Assembly: GCA_000310025.1 (NCBI GenBank)
Contig: FN648635.1
Coordinates: forward strand, 1-64,000
Length of the DNA: 64,000 nucleotides
Source of the DNA: Ectocarpus siliculosus
Lineage: Eukaryota; Sar; Phaeophyceae; Ectocarpales; Ectocarpaceae
Reading direction: 5' to 3'
How positions within the stretch are numbered: position 1 is the stretch's first letter; the number at the start of each line of letters is the position of its first letter. This document shows positions 10,783-22,621 of the stretch, piece after piece. Under the pieces are notes generated by a model. That model made no database searches. It saw nothing but the letters and a program-made list of their open reading frames with translations, and was not told the origin of the DNA. A program made the translations under genes and the position numbers.

Positions 10783-11243
10783 CGCAGTTTGTGTAGCCGA
10801 ATGAAATTTGGCTGTGGTTTGCTGATACGATGGTTGGTAGTGATGACACACACCATCAAAATTGGCTGAAGTTTGCCTGCGTGCAGGCGGAAAGACCTAG
10901 AGAAAGTAGAGGGACGGAAAAAACATAAATAAATGAAGAGGCAACATCAGCCCCAGCAAACATGACAGGGGGGCTGATGCACAGCGTCGCAGTCAGCCTG
11001 GTTTTGCACCCTGCGTCTACTCCCGCTCTCGCATCGCTGTGTCTGTCTGTGTCTGCTTGTCGGTCTCAGTCTGACCGTCTTTTTCTCTTTGTCTTTCTCT
11101 GGCCTGTGATTCTTTTGACACCATATGCATAGATTCGTTGAGCGGCGGGCGGGGAAGAACAAAATCGTGACCGTGAAAAAACAAAAACAAAGCCTCTCTT
11201 TGCGGCATATTAGAAACGCAAGATTACCTCTTTTGAGTAAGAA

Positions 11244-11312
11244 GCATCCACTGGTGTAGTGGTAGCGCGTGAATCTTGTCTCTTGTCGAGGTGGGGTCGA
11301 ATCCGTTGATGC
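11244..11312 (+). tRNA. tRNA-like sequence, probably a pseudogene or SINE head
   Basis: GCATCCA at the start can pair with TTGATGC at the end as an acceptor stem (one mismatch). Between them are an A-box-like TGTAGTGGTAGCGC and a B-box-like GGGGTCGAATCC. The anticodon arm does not fold into a clean five-pair stem, so I do not assign an isotype and doubt function. Confidence 0.4.
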
Positions 11313-11514
11313 CGTCGTGTTTTCGTTCCCCGAGCAAATTCGCCGCGGCAGCAATTATCTCCGCGCTGTGCCACGGACGGACTCTCCACTTATCAATCCA
11401 AATTCCAAATATAATAAAAAATAAAACCACTATGCTGGTATATATTTTATGGTTTCCCGGATTTCAATAATTAATTGATTACTTGAGTTAGGCCTAGTCT
11501 TATGTCGTGATTAT

Positions 11515-12426
11515 TTCTGAGATTTTTTCTTCCTCTCGGTGGGGGGGGGGCTGGTCTGCAAGGGAAAAATTATCTGGATCCATACGACCGTCTTGCGGTT
11601 CCTCGAGACAGATTTTTTTCTCAGGGGAAAAAAAGGGCCGATTCAAGTCTTTGTGGGTCACAACATGCTTCAGTTCACGGTTTTGGCTCTTGTGCGACCA
11701 ACAAGACACCAAATGCCCTGTTTTTTGGGTCGCCTCCAGAGGGCATGTATATAATCGCATGCCAGTGACTGCAGTTTGTGGATGTCGTTGGCGAAAGGCC
11801 TCTCTCGGGCATGCGTTGTGGATTGATCACGCTCGAAGCAACCAGAAAAAAAAGGCAACGTTAAAAAAAGTCAACACCGCAACACACTTCGGTTCACGTT
11901 TGCAGGCCGTGTGCAATCAAAACTGGACAATACGCTCTGTTTCTGGTACGCGAGCAGAGGGCATGAGTATGAACACACGCCATTGGCTGCAGCTTGTGGA
12001 TGTCATTGGCCGAAAGCCTCTCTCTGGCATGCGTTTTGAACTGGTCACACATACATGCAGCAGGCACGAAAACGGCTTTTTTCGGCCCAAAGGCAAGAAC
12101 GTCAGCAGAGCAACGGGCAGGGTTGATGGTTTCGGCTCGTGTGTAGCCACCACGACGCAAAACGCCCTGAATGTTTGGTACCTGCAGAGGGTTTGTGCAA
12201 TGCCTAATGATACTGGCCTCTGTTTGGCCAGCAGACGGTGTAGTTCCTGGTTCTGGCACGATCGGGGTGTGACCAGGGGGTACCCCCCCCCAATTCCAAA
12301 CTGGAACTTATCAGCCGATCCAGTTTGGAGAATGGGTCCATTTTCCAACGCGGCAGCTGGGATCCCAGAGAATATTGGGCGATTTGGAATTTGGGCGTTT
12401 GGAATTGGACAAATTCCTCCGCGTAA
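11515..12426. mobile_element. Foldback element R6, half copy (one arm)
   Basis: This arm repeats the right half (about 13,760-14,905) of the full foldback to its right in the same order, from the loop sequence TTCCTCTCGG through the GGGGGTACCCCCCCC block to the outer end at GGACAAATTCCTCCGCG. It consists of internally similar units of about 220 bases carrying GTTTGTGGATGTCG and CCTCTCTCTGGCATGCG. Long frames cross it, but they are repeat artefacts. Confidence 0.7.
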
Positions 12427-13108
12427 GACCCATGTTTATGGTCGCCAAATCTTTGCGAAAATGTTTATATTTTCGAACATTTGCGGACAAAGATTTTGTT
12501 TCACTGTTTATGGGAGAAAATCTTCGGCAAAATATTCTCCAACATTTTGAAATGGGGCAAAAGTCGCTCGTTTGACAAAATATTCTCAAACATTTTGAAA
12601 TGGGGCAGGTCGCGAAAATGTTTCCCAAGAGCGGCGAGATTAGTAGCCGACCGCCCCTTCCGTCCTTAACACCAACCACTGCGCAGCGCACACTCAACAG
12701 GCGACCATAAACATGGGTCTTACGCGGAGGAATTTGTCCAATTCCAAACGCCCAAATTCCAAATCGCCCAATATTCTCTGGGATCCCAGCTGCCGCGTTG
12801 GAAAATGGACCCATTCTCCAAACTGGATCGGCTGATAAGTTCCAGTTTGGAATTGGGGGGGGGTACCCCCTGGTCACACCCCGATCGTGCCAGAACCAGG
12901 AACTACACCGTCTGCTGGCCAAACAGAGGCCAGTATCATTAGGCATTGCACAAACCCTCTGCAGGTACCAAACATTCAGGGCGTTTTGCGTCGTGGTGGC
13001 TACACACGAGCCGAAACCATCAACCCTGCCCGTTGCTCTGCTGACGTTCTTGCCTTTGGGCCGAAAAAAGCCGTTTTCGTGCCTGCTGCATGTATGTGTG
13101 ACCAGTTC
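12038..13108. repeat. 409-bp perfect inverted repeat around a short spacer
   Basis: Bases 12,038-12,446 read in reverse complement are identical to 12,700-13,108 wherever I compared them, including a nine-base homopolymer run. The first mismatch on the outer side pairs 12,037 with 13,109; beyond it the arms differ every few bases. The spacer is 253 bases. Such a structure would cruciform or hairpin easily. Confidence 0.9.
12427..12719 (-). mobile_element. 293-bp MITE with 20-bp TIRs (GACCCATG family)
   Basis: Ends are GACCCATGTTTATGGTCGCC and its reverse complement. The interior is the reverse complement of the right end of the larger family member at 27,064-28,319 (about 28,045-28,319), with the middle deleted. 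Flanks are TAA on the left and TTA on the right, an inverted rather than direct pair, because the MITE sits at the centre of the 409-bp palindrome. Confidence 0.75.
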
Positions 13109-14905
13109 GAAACGCATGCCAGAGAGAGGCCTTAAGCCGTCGACATCCACAAACTGCAGCCAATGGCGTGTGTTCATACTCATGCCCTCTTCTCGCGTAC
13201 CAAAAACAGAGCGTGTTGTCCAGTTTTGATTGCACACGGCCTGCAAACGTGAACCAAAGTGTGTTGCGGTGTTGACTTTTTGGTATTTTTTCTTGTTCCG
13301 CCGCGTGTTTGCTCCGTGTGTCACCCGCGACCAGTCAAAAACGCATGCCAGAGAGAGGCCTTCGGCCGACGACATCCACAAACAGCACCCGCTGGCGTGT
13401 GGTCATACACATACCGTCTGCTCGCATCCCAGAAACAGAGGGTATTGTCCAGTTTTGATTGCACACGGCCTGCAAACGTGAATCGACGTGTGGTTCGGTG
13501 TTGCTATTTTTGGTCGTTGCTTTTTTTTTCTGCCGCTTGCTCCGAGTCGAGTGTGATCAGTCTACAACGCAAGCCATTAGAAAGAGGCCTTTGGCCGACG
13601 ACATCATCAAACTGTGGCCACTGGCGTGCGATGACACACATGCCCTCTGCAGGCGACCCATAAATAGGGCGCTCGGTGTCTTGTTGGTCGCACACGAGCC
13701 AAAACCGTGTACTAAAGCATGTTGTGACTCACAAGAACATGAATATTTGTTTTTTTTCCGAGATTTGTTTTTCCTCTCGGGGGGGGTGGGGGTGGCCTGC
13801 ACCGAAAACATTATCCAGATCCAAACGACCGTCTTGCGGTTCCTCGAGGTACATTTTTTTCTGAAGGGAACAACGAGGCTGATTCATGTTCTTGTGAGTC
13901 ACAACATGCTTCAGTACACGGTTTTGGCTCGTGTGCGACCAACAAGACACCGAGCGCCCTGTTTATGGGTCGCCTGCGGAGGGCATGTGTGTCATCGCAA
14001 CGCCAGTGGCGGAAGTTTGTGGATGTCGTCGGCCAAAGGCCTCTCCCTGATGGCATGTGTTGCACACTGATCACACTCGACTCGGAGCAAGCGGCAGAAA
14101 AAAAAAGCAACGTCCAAAAAAGGCAACACCGAACCACACCTCGATTCACGTTTGCAGGCCGTGTGCAATCAAAACTGGACAATACGCTCTGTTTCTGGGA
14201 TGCGAGCAGACGGTATGTGTATGACCACACGCCACTCGCTGCTGTTTGTGGATGTCGTCGGCCAAAGGCCTCTCTCTGGCATGCGTTTTCGACTGGTCGC
14301 GGGTGACACACGGAGCAAACACGCGGCGGAACAAGAAAAAATACTAAAAAGTCAACACCGCAACACACTTTGGTTCACGTTTGCAGGCCGTGCGCAATCA
14401 AAACTGGACAACACGCTCTGTTTCTGGTACGCGAGCAGAGGGCCTGAGTATGAACACACGCCACTGGCTGCAGTTTGTGGATGTCGACGGCTTAAGGCCT
14501 CTCTCTGGCATGCGTTCTGAACTAGTCACACATGCAGCATGCGCAAAAACGGCTTTTTTCGGCCCAAAGGCAAGAACGTCAGCAGAGCAATGTGGCAGGG
14601 TTGACGTTTTCGGCTCGTTTGCGGCCAACACGACACACTACGCCCCGAAAATTTGACACCTGCAGAGGGTTTGTGCATGGTCTTATGATGCTGCCCTCTG
14701 TTGGCCATCAGACGGTGTAGTTCCTCGTTCTGGCACGATCGGGGTGTGACCAGGGGGTACCCCCCCCCAATTCCAAACTGGAAATTATCAGCCGATCCGG
14801 TTTGGAAAATGGGCCTATTTTCCAACGCGGCAGCTGGGATCCCAGGAAATATTCGGCGATTTGGCATTTGGGCGTTTGGAATTGGACAAATTCCTTCGCG
14901 TAAGA
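12720..14905. mobile_element. Foldback element R6, full copy with ~1-kb inverted arms
   Basis: Two arms of about 1 kb, 12,720-13,745 and 13,880-14,905, are inverted copies of each other around a G-rich loop near 13,780. The arms contain several diverged units of about 220 bases. Outer ends read as TTCCAAACGCCCAAATTCC next to GCGTAAGAC-like sequence. No transposase is present, so it would need a partner in trans. The half copy to its left shares the outer end. Confidence 0.7.
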
Positions 14906-14994
14906 CTCTCAAATAATTATTTGGGCTGAGAAAAGGACCCCCCCCCAATAAAAATCCCGAAATAATCACCACGTAAGACTCGGCGTAAGTATGA

Positions 14995-15300
14995 ATTTCC
15001 CCAAGCTCGCCGAGCTTGGGTCTCTGTCGACCGATATTCACTTTTACTGTTCCTGTCATTTTCATTCGCATAGCCCACCCCTGGCCCGACCCGGTCTCAA
15101 ATGCCGATCTCGAGCTACAGTAGTGCAAATGTTGTCGCGCCTAAAGTATGGTTCGGTAGGGAATCGCAAACCATTACCCCTCCCCGCGTTTCAGCAGCTT
15201 CCACCTCCTGTGGCAGACACGAGTCGGCGTTGACTGTTCCTTGTCTGTTTCGCCATGGGAACGGCCGGTTGAACAGAGAAAGAGGGACCTCGTGCTGCGC
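14995..15300 (+). repeat. Dispersed repeat, shared start with family A, copy near 15.1 kb
   Basis: Matches 17,355-17,660 over about 300 bases, including TTTCGCCATGGGAACGGCCG followed by GTTGAACAGAG. Its first 120 bases, with GGGTCTCTGTCGACC and CATTCGCATAGCCCACCC, recur at 19,505-19,620 and 40,080-40,200 on +, and reversed at 60,490-60,605. Confidence 0.7.
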
Positions 15301-15695
15301 GCCTCAATTTATCTTTTTTTTCGTTCTGTTTTGCTCTTCTTACTACAATATGTGACCGTTTCGTACACAACATGCGTCCGCCGTTTACGCTCGGAATGTG
15401 CTGCGAAGCTATGTTGCCTCTGGCGCTATTGCTCGCGTAGGTGGCGATGCGCGTCTCCTACTTCTTTCATTGTGACGCCATGCATGAACAGCAAGCAGCA
15501 CTTGAAGAGATAAACAACACGGACGGCAACACGGACGGTCCGCCGCCTACACACGAAACTCAAGGGTCTTACTTTATTGACTTGAGATATTGTCAATGTC
15601 ATGTAAACACGCAGTAGGCTATGACAACGGTCGATGCCTTATGCCTTGCTCGCGTAGCGGTGAGCATCTAATACGGGCGGCGTATTGAGGTAGCG

Positions 15696-15737
<42 letters not shown>
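15696..15737. repeat. (GTT)n trinucleotide microsatellite
   Basis: About 14 uninterrupted GTT units. Confidence 0.95.
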
Positions 15738-15738
<1 letters not shown>

Positions 15739-15925
15739 CTTCCGTTCCGATCTCTCTCTACCCAACATCTTCGTATGTCCGCACTGATCCAACACTCGAC
15801 GCGGTCGATTCCCGTGGTCACAGGTTAACTTACCCTTAAAAGGTACACTCACATAAACTGGCCCCGAAGGGTCCGCAAATCAGTAGAAATCAACGACAGA
15901 TATTCTGGAATCCTCCACTCCCTCT
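15735..15925 (+). repeat. Repeat pair with tRNA-like T-arm, copy 1
   Basis: Shares TCTCTACCCA, GACGCGGTCGATTCCCG and GGGTCCGCAA in order with 62,940-63,135. GCGGTCGATTCCCGC in copy 2 can fold as a T-arm and approximates a B box, so this may be a remnant of a second tRNA-derived SINE. Confidence 0.45.
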
Positions 15926-16529
15926 GCGTGCTATGCTAGGTATCATCTGAGACTAGCAGTCACTACCTATCATGGGCCGGAAAAAGAGGTACGCCCCCTT
16001 GGTTCAATATTGGTATTTCACAACTGAAGCAGATACAAGGCCACCTGGCACAGAAAAAGAGAGAAAAAAATATATAAAAGAGAAGAAAAAAAAAAAGAGC
16101 AAAAAAAAGCAAAAAAAAAATGGAAACCGTAAGGAGAAGAAGAAGTAAAATGAAAATATAATGAAAAAGGGCGAGGACAAAAAGGGACCAGGCCGAAAAT
16201 AACAAGAAGTATAAGAAAGAACAAGGCACACGGTGGAGAGACCACTAACGAACAAGCAAACACGCAAACATGACCACCACCCAGCGATACACTGTAGTGG
16301 TACGAAATCACTACTGGGGGGTTGGGTTTGGTAGCATGTATGTACATGGTTCGTCCTGTGGTGTAGCCAGAGTCTACTACAGTCATGTTCGTAGTTGTTC
16401 GTTGTCACCATTTGCGAACGTTAGCGAACGTAAACTAGACTAGTTTTTGTTGATTCTTGCTCGGTGAGACTACATTATCAGTGCAGCCGACATTACCGTT
16501 CGCTATGTTTGTTTACATGTCTGATATTC

Positions 16530-17300
16530 GGTGGGTCAGAGGGACGGTGTCAGAGGGACGAGAGAGGGTGTGAGAGAGAGTGACTGCGTTGTGTTCTCTG
16601 CGCTCTCTTGTCTCGCGTGTCGACGGACGGTGGAGTCCCCACAACAACGAGAACCGATCCGATTGTTTTCTTTCTTGCTTTTATTACATTTTATTTTTTT
16701 GTCTCCACATAAATCAGCGCACAAAGCGCTAGTGTTGTTTACTCCAACTCGCGGTCACACAGAAGAGCCCCTCTCTACCCCCCCTCCTGCGGTACTTTGC
16801 CTTCGATTTTCAATGCGAGAAGAGTTCAGGACTCTTTTCCTTCTCTGTACACACGAACTAGCGCTATCCACTAGGCCAGGAGGAGAAGCGAGAGCAAAAC
16901 TCATTTCGCAAGAAAAGCTCCGCGATTCGAACCCCTGACCTGACCTCTAGAAGGTGTCGAGGATACCAACTAGACCACCGGGGCGACCGGTCACAGTTCT
17001 GTAAAGAGGCAACCCGTGCGTCCGGTCGCTGTATGCAAGACGATGGGCGCTCTCAGGAAATAGGCAATTGTTTCCTGCAATGTCTATGTGACATCTTCCG
17101 GGGATTTACAGCGGCAAGCGTACTTTTCTGTGCTATCTTCCTCCTTCCTTACTGAAGTTTGTCGCGACTGGCTCGCTCTCCTGTTGTTCTCGCTCTTTCT
17201 TCATGCTTGTTTCGTTCATTTATTTTGTTAATTTCTGTTTTTTGGGTTCCTCTCCACTCACCCATCGTGTAGCGGTGAACCCGGACGGTAGGCATGTTGA
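16530..17300 (+). repeat. Family A partial copy, interrupted by a SINE
   Basis: 16,540-16,670 corresponds to 19,630-19,760 and 17,003-17,300 to 19,775-20,075, in the same order. The gap between the two parts is exactly the SINE at 16,678-16,993. Long frames here are not coding. Confidence 0.65.
16678..16993 (-). mobile_element. tRNA-derived SINE, copy 1
   Basis: On the minus strand it starts with a tRNA-like head: A box GGTCTAGTTGGTATCC and B box GGGTTCGAATC at tRNA spacing. A body of about 230 bases follows, ending in an A-rich tail (T-rich on +, 16,678-16,700). A second A-box-like TGGCCTAGTGGATAGCGC lies in the body (near 16,880-16,860), so the SINE may be a dimer of two tRNA-like parts. 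It matches 18,746-19,054 and 34,471-34,772 along the whole length. Confidence 0.8.
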
Positions 17301-17354
17301 GGTAGTTCGTCCGTGGTGCTAATGTGTAGTCTTTAATTGCCAGGTGGTTGGTTC

Positions 17355-17660
17355 CCAAGCTCAGGTCTCTAGATCGACCATAATTGACTTTTTCTGTCCG
17401 TGTCATTTTCATTCGCATAGATTGCCCACCCCCGACCCAGTCCCAAATGCTGATCTCGAGTCACAGTAAGAATCTCGTGGCGCCTCAAGTATGGTTCGGT
17501 ATGGAATCGCACACCATGACCCCTCCCCGAGTTTCAACATCTTCCACTTCCTGTGACCCGACACGAATCGGCCTTGACTGTTCCTCGGCTGTTTCGCCAT
17601 GGGAACGGCCGGTTGAACAGAGCAACAGGGTCCTGCATGCTGCGCGCCGCAGTCCTCCAT
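17355..17660 (+). repeat. Dispersed repeat, second copy of the 15.0-15.3 kb unit
   Basis: Same order of blocks as 14,995-15,300, including CATTTTCATTCGCATAG, GTATGGTTCGGTA and GGGAACGGCCGGTTGAACAG. Confidence 0.7.
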
Positions 17661-18745
17661 ATTTATTTTTGGGTTGCGTTCTTGTGTGTGATTTTTTTCT
17701 TGCTGAATGATGCTCGAAATGTGCTGCAAAATCGTGTGCTGCAAAGCTCGCAAGGTAATCGTCTCTATATAAATGTTGCCCGCGTTGCTCGCGTAGGCTG
17801 CGAGTTCTCGCGTATAGGTAACGATGTGCGTCTCTTGCTTTTTTGTCTGTGTCGTCATCCACGAACAACAACAGCAGCTCGAGACAAAGACTAAGAGTCG
17901 GTCTTAACGAAGAAATCATATATCTCGAAAATAATTCAGATTTGGTTATAAGACCGGAAAATCCACAGAACTCTTTCGTTGATTGCCTGAAACGTTATGG
18001 AACCCGTCGAATCCTTAGGACTTATTACAGGACGACCCAAAACCAAATCGGGATTTGAAAAAAGGTGAAATCATTTAATCGGATCCGGATTTCGGGTGAA
18101 CAGCGTCCATAGTTGCCGGACCACGGTCTACTCGCATACAAGGCGCGTGCCCACCTACCCCCATCCACACGAACTCCATCCACCGCCGAGCACAGAGGAA
18201 AGAAGAAGCACAAAAAGGCAACCCAAAGGGAGGTTGACTGCGCATGGTTGTTGCACGTGACTGGTCCCGAAAAAAAACGTGTGTGGGATGTGTTGGTCTG
18301 TGGAGCAATCTCCCGTGCGTTGTCGAACTTCAAATGCACAGACGAATTGGCGGCTTTCCGTCGGACGAGGGTCGATTCAAAGTGTCACATGCATAGACAT
18401 CGTGTCAGTACCGCACAGAGGCCATGTACGCGTTTGGTGTGTGCTTCTCGGCAGCGATAGCTCCCCATGTAGTGTGGCCACGTCAGAACAGTACGTCACA
18501 ACAGCAATCTGGCAGTTGGCAAGCGTCGGACCTCTCGGGTTGTTCGTGGTGGACTGCAGAGATTCGTTTCCATTTGGCAGATCTCCCGTAAAGACACACA
18601 GGCCATTTCTGTCCGGATTCGGGTAGATCCGACTCCTTTCTTGTTATATCGAACTATGATTTCGAGATAGATCTGATTTCTTCGTAAAGACCTACTCTCA
18701 TGATGTTCTTGTGACTACAAATGCGAGTTCGCCCGGGGGTATTTT

Positions 18746-19054
18746 TTTTTTTCTTCACTTCAAATCAGCGCTCACAACACTAGTGCCGTTTACTTCAACC
18801 CGTGGTCACACAGAAGAGCCCCTCTCTACCCCCCCCCCCTTGGGGTACTTTGTCTCGATTTTTAATGCGAGAAGACGTCAGGACTCTATTCCTTCTGTGT
18901 ACACACGAACTAGCGCTATCCACTTAGACAGGAGTGGAAGCGAGAGAAAAACTTATTTTGCAAGAAAAGCTCGCTTACGCCGGGATTCGAACCCCTGGCC
19001 TGACCTCTAGAAGATTTCGAGGTTGCTAACTAGACCACCGGGGCGACCGGCGTA
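18746..19054 (-). mobile_element. tRNA-derived SINE, copy 2, with 8-bp target duplication
   Basis: Same family as 16,678-16,993. GGTATTTT lies at 18,738-18,745 and again at 19,055-19,062; the uninterrupted copy near 61,005 has a single related GGTGGTTGG-type site. The tail (T-run on +) is at the left and the tRNA head, with GATTCGAACCCC and CTAGACCACC on +, at the right, so it was inserted in minus orientation. Confidence 0.85.
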
Positions 19055-20079
19055 GGTATTTTGGTTCTTGCCGAAAGAGCGGCACTAAACTATTGTACCG
19101 GTCCGCGTTCTGATGGTTTTCTTTATTCGGGTGGGTGTGATCGTGCGTACCAGCCAGATCATCAGCGAGCACGATTAGCGAGATTGTTGACAGGGTGGAC
19201 TCCCTCGCCACAAACAGTGCATACACATGGATGGGCGCTGTGAGAAGTGCCCTCTTCTTCCTCTCCGCTGAGGGACGATCGAGACTGTTGTTGATCGAGA
19301 CTGTTGTTGTTTTTCCGGGTGCGCGTCAGGTCGTCTCAACCCTTCTTCGCGCAAACAACAAGTCGTGGTCGCCACCAACAACATAGTCCATCTGCTAGCA
19401 GCGGTGTAGGCACTGCTGGGTCCAACCAAGATCGTCAGTAGTATTTTTCGTATTGTTCGTTCTTTGCTCAGTAACGTCTCACGTCTATCTATCTATGTAC
19501 ATTCCCAAGCTCGGTAGAGTTCGGTCTCTATCGACCTAGATTCATTTTTTCTGTCCCTGTCATTTTCTTCTGCATAGCCCACCCCTTGCCCGACAGGGTC
19601 TCAAATGCTGATCTCGAGCCACACACAGTGGTCAGAAGGACGAGAGTTGGTGTGTTCTCGAGAGTGAATGCCTTGTCTTCTCTCCGCTCTCTTCTCTCGT
19701 CTTTCGCCGGTGGGGTCCCCACGACAACGCCAACCGCGATTGGTTGTTTTTCATCTTGCTGGCTGAGTAGACTAAAGAGGCTACCTGGCACCCGGCTGTT
19801 GTATGGGAGACGATGGATGCTGCCAGAGAATGGGCATGACCATGATGCTTGCTGCAGTGCATACGTGACAGCTTCCGGGGATTCAGAGCGGCGAGGAGGG
19901 TGCCTGTTCTATGCTCTCTTCCGCCCCCTCTCCGAGGCCTGTTGGCTCACTCTCTTGGCCTCGCTCTCACCTCGTACTTCTCTATGTTGTTTTTTTGTGT
20001 GTTCATGCTTTGCCTTTTGGGTTCCCTCGTCCACCCATCGTCAATAGTGGTGCGCATCTAACACGGACGGCAGGGTTAT

Positions 20080-20765
20080 CGAGACCAATTCGTATGGAAG
20101 GTCTACAGTTGCTGAGATTTGGATTTATAGTGAGGCCAACAGAACATACCAACCCCTATGGTGCTGATATTTGCCGGAATCGTATATACCCCGGAATCGC
20201 TCTGCCCGCAACGATTTCGAGGCCCAAATCGCAGCGGAATATGTTTCCTGCTATTTGGGTTTGTGGTCGTCGTGTTGCCCGTGCGCGACGCCGAGCGCAC
20301 GTTTGCACCGCACCCGTGCACCCGTTTGCGCCATGTGTATCGTGTTGATGATGAACAGATCAGATGTTGGACGTGTGTGTGTGTGTGTCAACTCTCTGCT
20401 GGGATGTGGAGAGCATTTGGTGGTAGAGAGATGCAGACGACACACCTCTCTCAAAGGAAAAAAGGAGTTAGATGCATAGTACGTGGATCCATGGTATCGC
20501 TGCTGCTGTATGCTCTCACTGACAACTACACAACCGGCCGTTGCCTATTTTTGCTTGTTGAGTGAAATACTGCTCAACACAGAGCAGGGGTACTGTGTGT
20601 ATCGCTCCCGATCCTACACGGCGGCGTAGTAGCCGCGCTGAATTGATGTCTGTCGTAGTCGTGCGTCGTCGTGTGTGGTGTTCGAAACGAACCAACTGTC
20701 AGTTGGTGGTCTGTCGATTCAAAGCCAGTGTTCTCCCTTTTCCGACCATAATGATGATGACGTTC
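20080..20765 (+). repeat. TIR-type repeat R4, copy 2, inserted in family A
   Basis: 20,245-20,752 matches 7,310-7,865. The inverted family A copy passes from the sequence equivalent to 20,078 directly to that equivalent to about 20,770, which shows the insertion. The block AGAACATACCAACCCCTATG near 20,137 recurs reversed at 9,560-9,583. Confidence 0.65.
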
Positions 20766-22084
20766 AGTTGTTCGTCTGTCGTGGTTATAGCCTGCTGTCT
20801 GGTCTTGTCTGATCATCATGTTTTTTTTATACATTTGTCACCGCACTGCAGCTTCTTTCCCCTATGGTAAACGCCTTTTGCTCGCGTAGCGTTGCACATC
20901 TCCATCGGCAAGCACAATAGATGTTGCGTTGTACGTACGTCATTCATGATGTAGGTTGACGTTTTGCTGTGACGATAGAAATAAATGCAAGATCGGCCGG
21001 ACATTTTTTGTTCTGCTGAGTGAGAGGGACAAAATTGCCGGTCCGCGTTTCTGGTGGTCTCCTGCATTCGGGCGTGATAGTGCGTACTGAACAGATCATC
21101 AGCGAGCATAACTAGCGAGGAGATTGTTAACAGCATCAAATCCCTCGCATCAAAAAGTGCGTACAGCAGTAGGTGACCCGATAAAGTCCAGTGATGGCGA
21201 TCGTCTGCGACATGGGTGCCGATACGATATTTCAAAATCTAGCCAAATATTTTCGATGTTCGACTTTTTCCCGATACTCACCACAGTGACCGATACTCCG
21301 AGTATCGATATTTTGATATCGATATTGCCCAGAAAAACTCAAGCGGCTACATTAAAATGACCCGTGTCTTCCTGTCTTTTTTTGCACATCACGATTGATT
21401 GATCATGGTCTATAGTCAATGCAACTGCAGGCACGACGATACGTACGATGACACACTGCTGAGAGGTAGTGTATTCGGCGACGCGTTTTTTGTGTGTGGA
21501 AGTATCATCATCAATAGATAAATAAATGGAATTGAACCTTCCGTCAAACGAAACAAAAGTGAGTATTAATTTTCCTGTCTAACAAATGCACGAGGACCCT
21601 CAGACTGGAAGCCTATAGTCGTATACCTGCACTGACTGACTGACCCAGGTAGCACGACATGAAGAAAAAACGCCAAGAAGAACGAAGGACAAACAAGTCA
21701 GAGCTACATATACATGCTACACACTACGACTGCACTACAGTGTTGCAAAATCATATCCGCCTGCATCCAATCCGAAAGTCGAAAGGCTCATGTCCTCGTT
21801 GGTTTGGGATGCGGGACCGGACGTGGTGCGCAGAGGACAAAGCAGAGAGGGTGTGGTGTGTGATGTGTGCTGTGCATCTCGCAAGCTGGGCGCATAATAG
21901 GGGGGGGGCGTGCTATCAACTACAGCTAGGTATTTGCTAGTTTAGGGGCCCCGTGTCTGAAAAAATCCGTATTGGTATCGTCGATATTCGATATTCGATC
22001 TCGATACATTATCGACACATCGGCAATATTATTCATCGATTTGGATAGTGAGTATCAACTATAAATCGGTATCGAATGTGGCAA

Positions 22085-22221
22085 TTCGATACGCGATTGC
22101 ACATCCCCAACGGCAAGCACAATAAATGTTGCGTTGTACGTACGTCATTCATGATGTGGGTTGACGTTTTGCTGTGACGACAAAATATATGCAAGATCGG
22201 CCGGACGTCTTTTATTCGGCT
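22085..22221 (+). repeat. Family A fragment, left of the 3.6-kb TIR element
   Basis: GGCAAGCACAATAAATGTTG through GATCGGCCGGAC matches 20,895-21,005. The copy resumes at 25,800 on the other side of the element. Confidence 0.75.
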
Positions 22222-22621
22222 CAGGGCCCATAGGTAGGGCTAGCCGGGGACGCAATATATAAAAACTCGCGCGAAGCGCGAAAAAATGTTTAGAGGCGTT
22301 TGCACAGAATTTGGCTTTTTTTTGTTTTTTTCGGACACACCTCTGATCCACTGCTGTTTGTAGGCCGTTCTCCTCGAACTGTGAGCCGATTTAGAAACGG
22401 TTTCTTGCACTGCATTCTCAGGCACGTCTAGCATACCGTCCAACTCAATATCGTTGTCGAAAGACGGCAGATGGCGCCGGAAACAAAAAACACACCACAC
22501 ACACACACACATCGCCTGGGCAGCCGTGGTGCTGTATCTGCTGCCTCAATCGTGGGCCGTTTGTTTGTAATTTCCTTTACCATCCAAAATTCTGGGCGAC
22601 TGCCGTACAAGTAGTGCACAT

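Larger units (their letters stand above)
18650..21175 (+). repeat. Dispersed repeat family A, nested copy 1
   Basis: Nearly the whole stretch matches 59,565-61,110 in reverse, except two inserts absent there: the SINE at 18,746-19,054 and repeat R4 at 20,080-20,765. The matching parts are 18,690-18,745, 19,055-20,078 and 20,770-21,175. The first and last parts share a start-like block (GCGTAGCG.TGC.CATC.. CGGCAAGCA) and CGGTCCGCGTT...CACCCGAAT-type sequence, so the family seems to be built of units in tandem. No frame longer than chance codes for anything I recognise. Confidence 0.6.

Noticed and set aside
11507-13381. Open frames of 347 and 356 codons on both strands with almost identical protein ends
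   Set aside because: They are readings of the inverted foldback arms; identical peptides on opposite strands follow from the palindrome.
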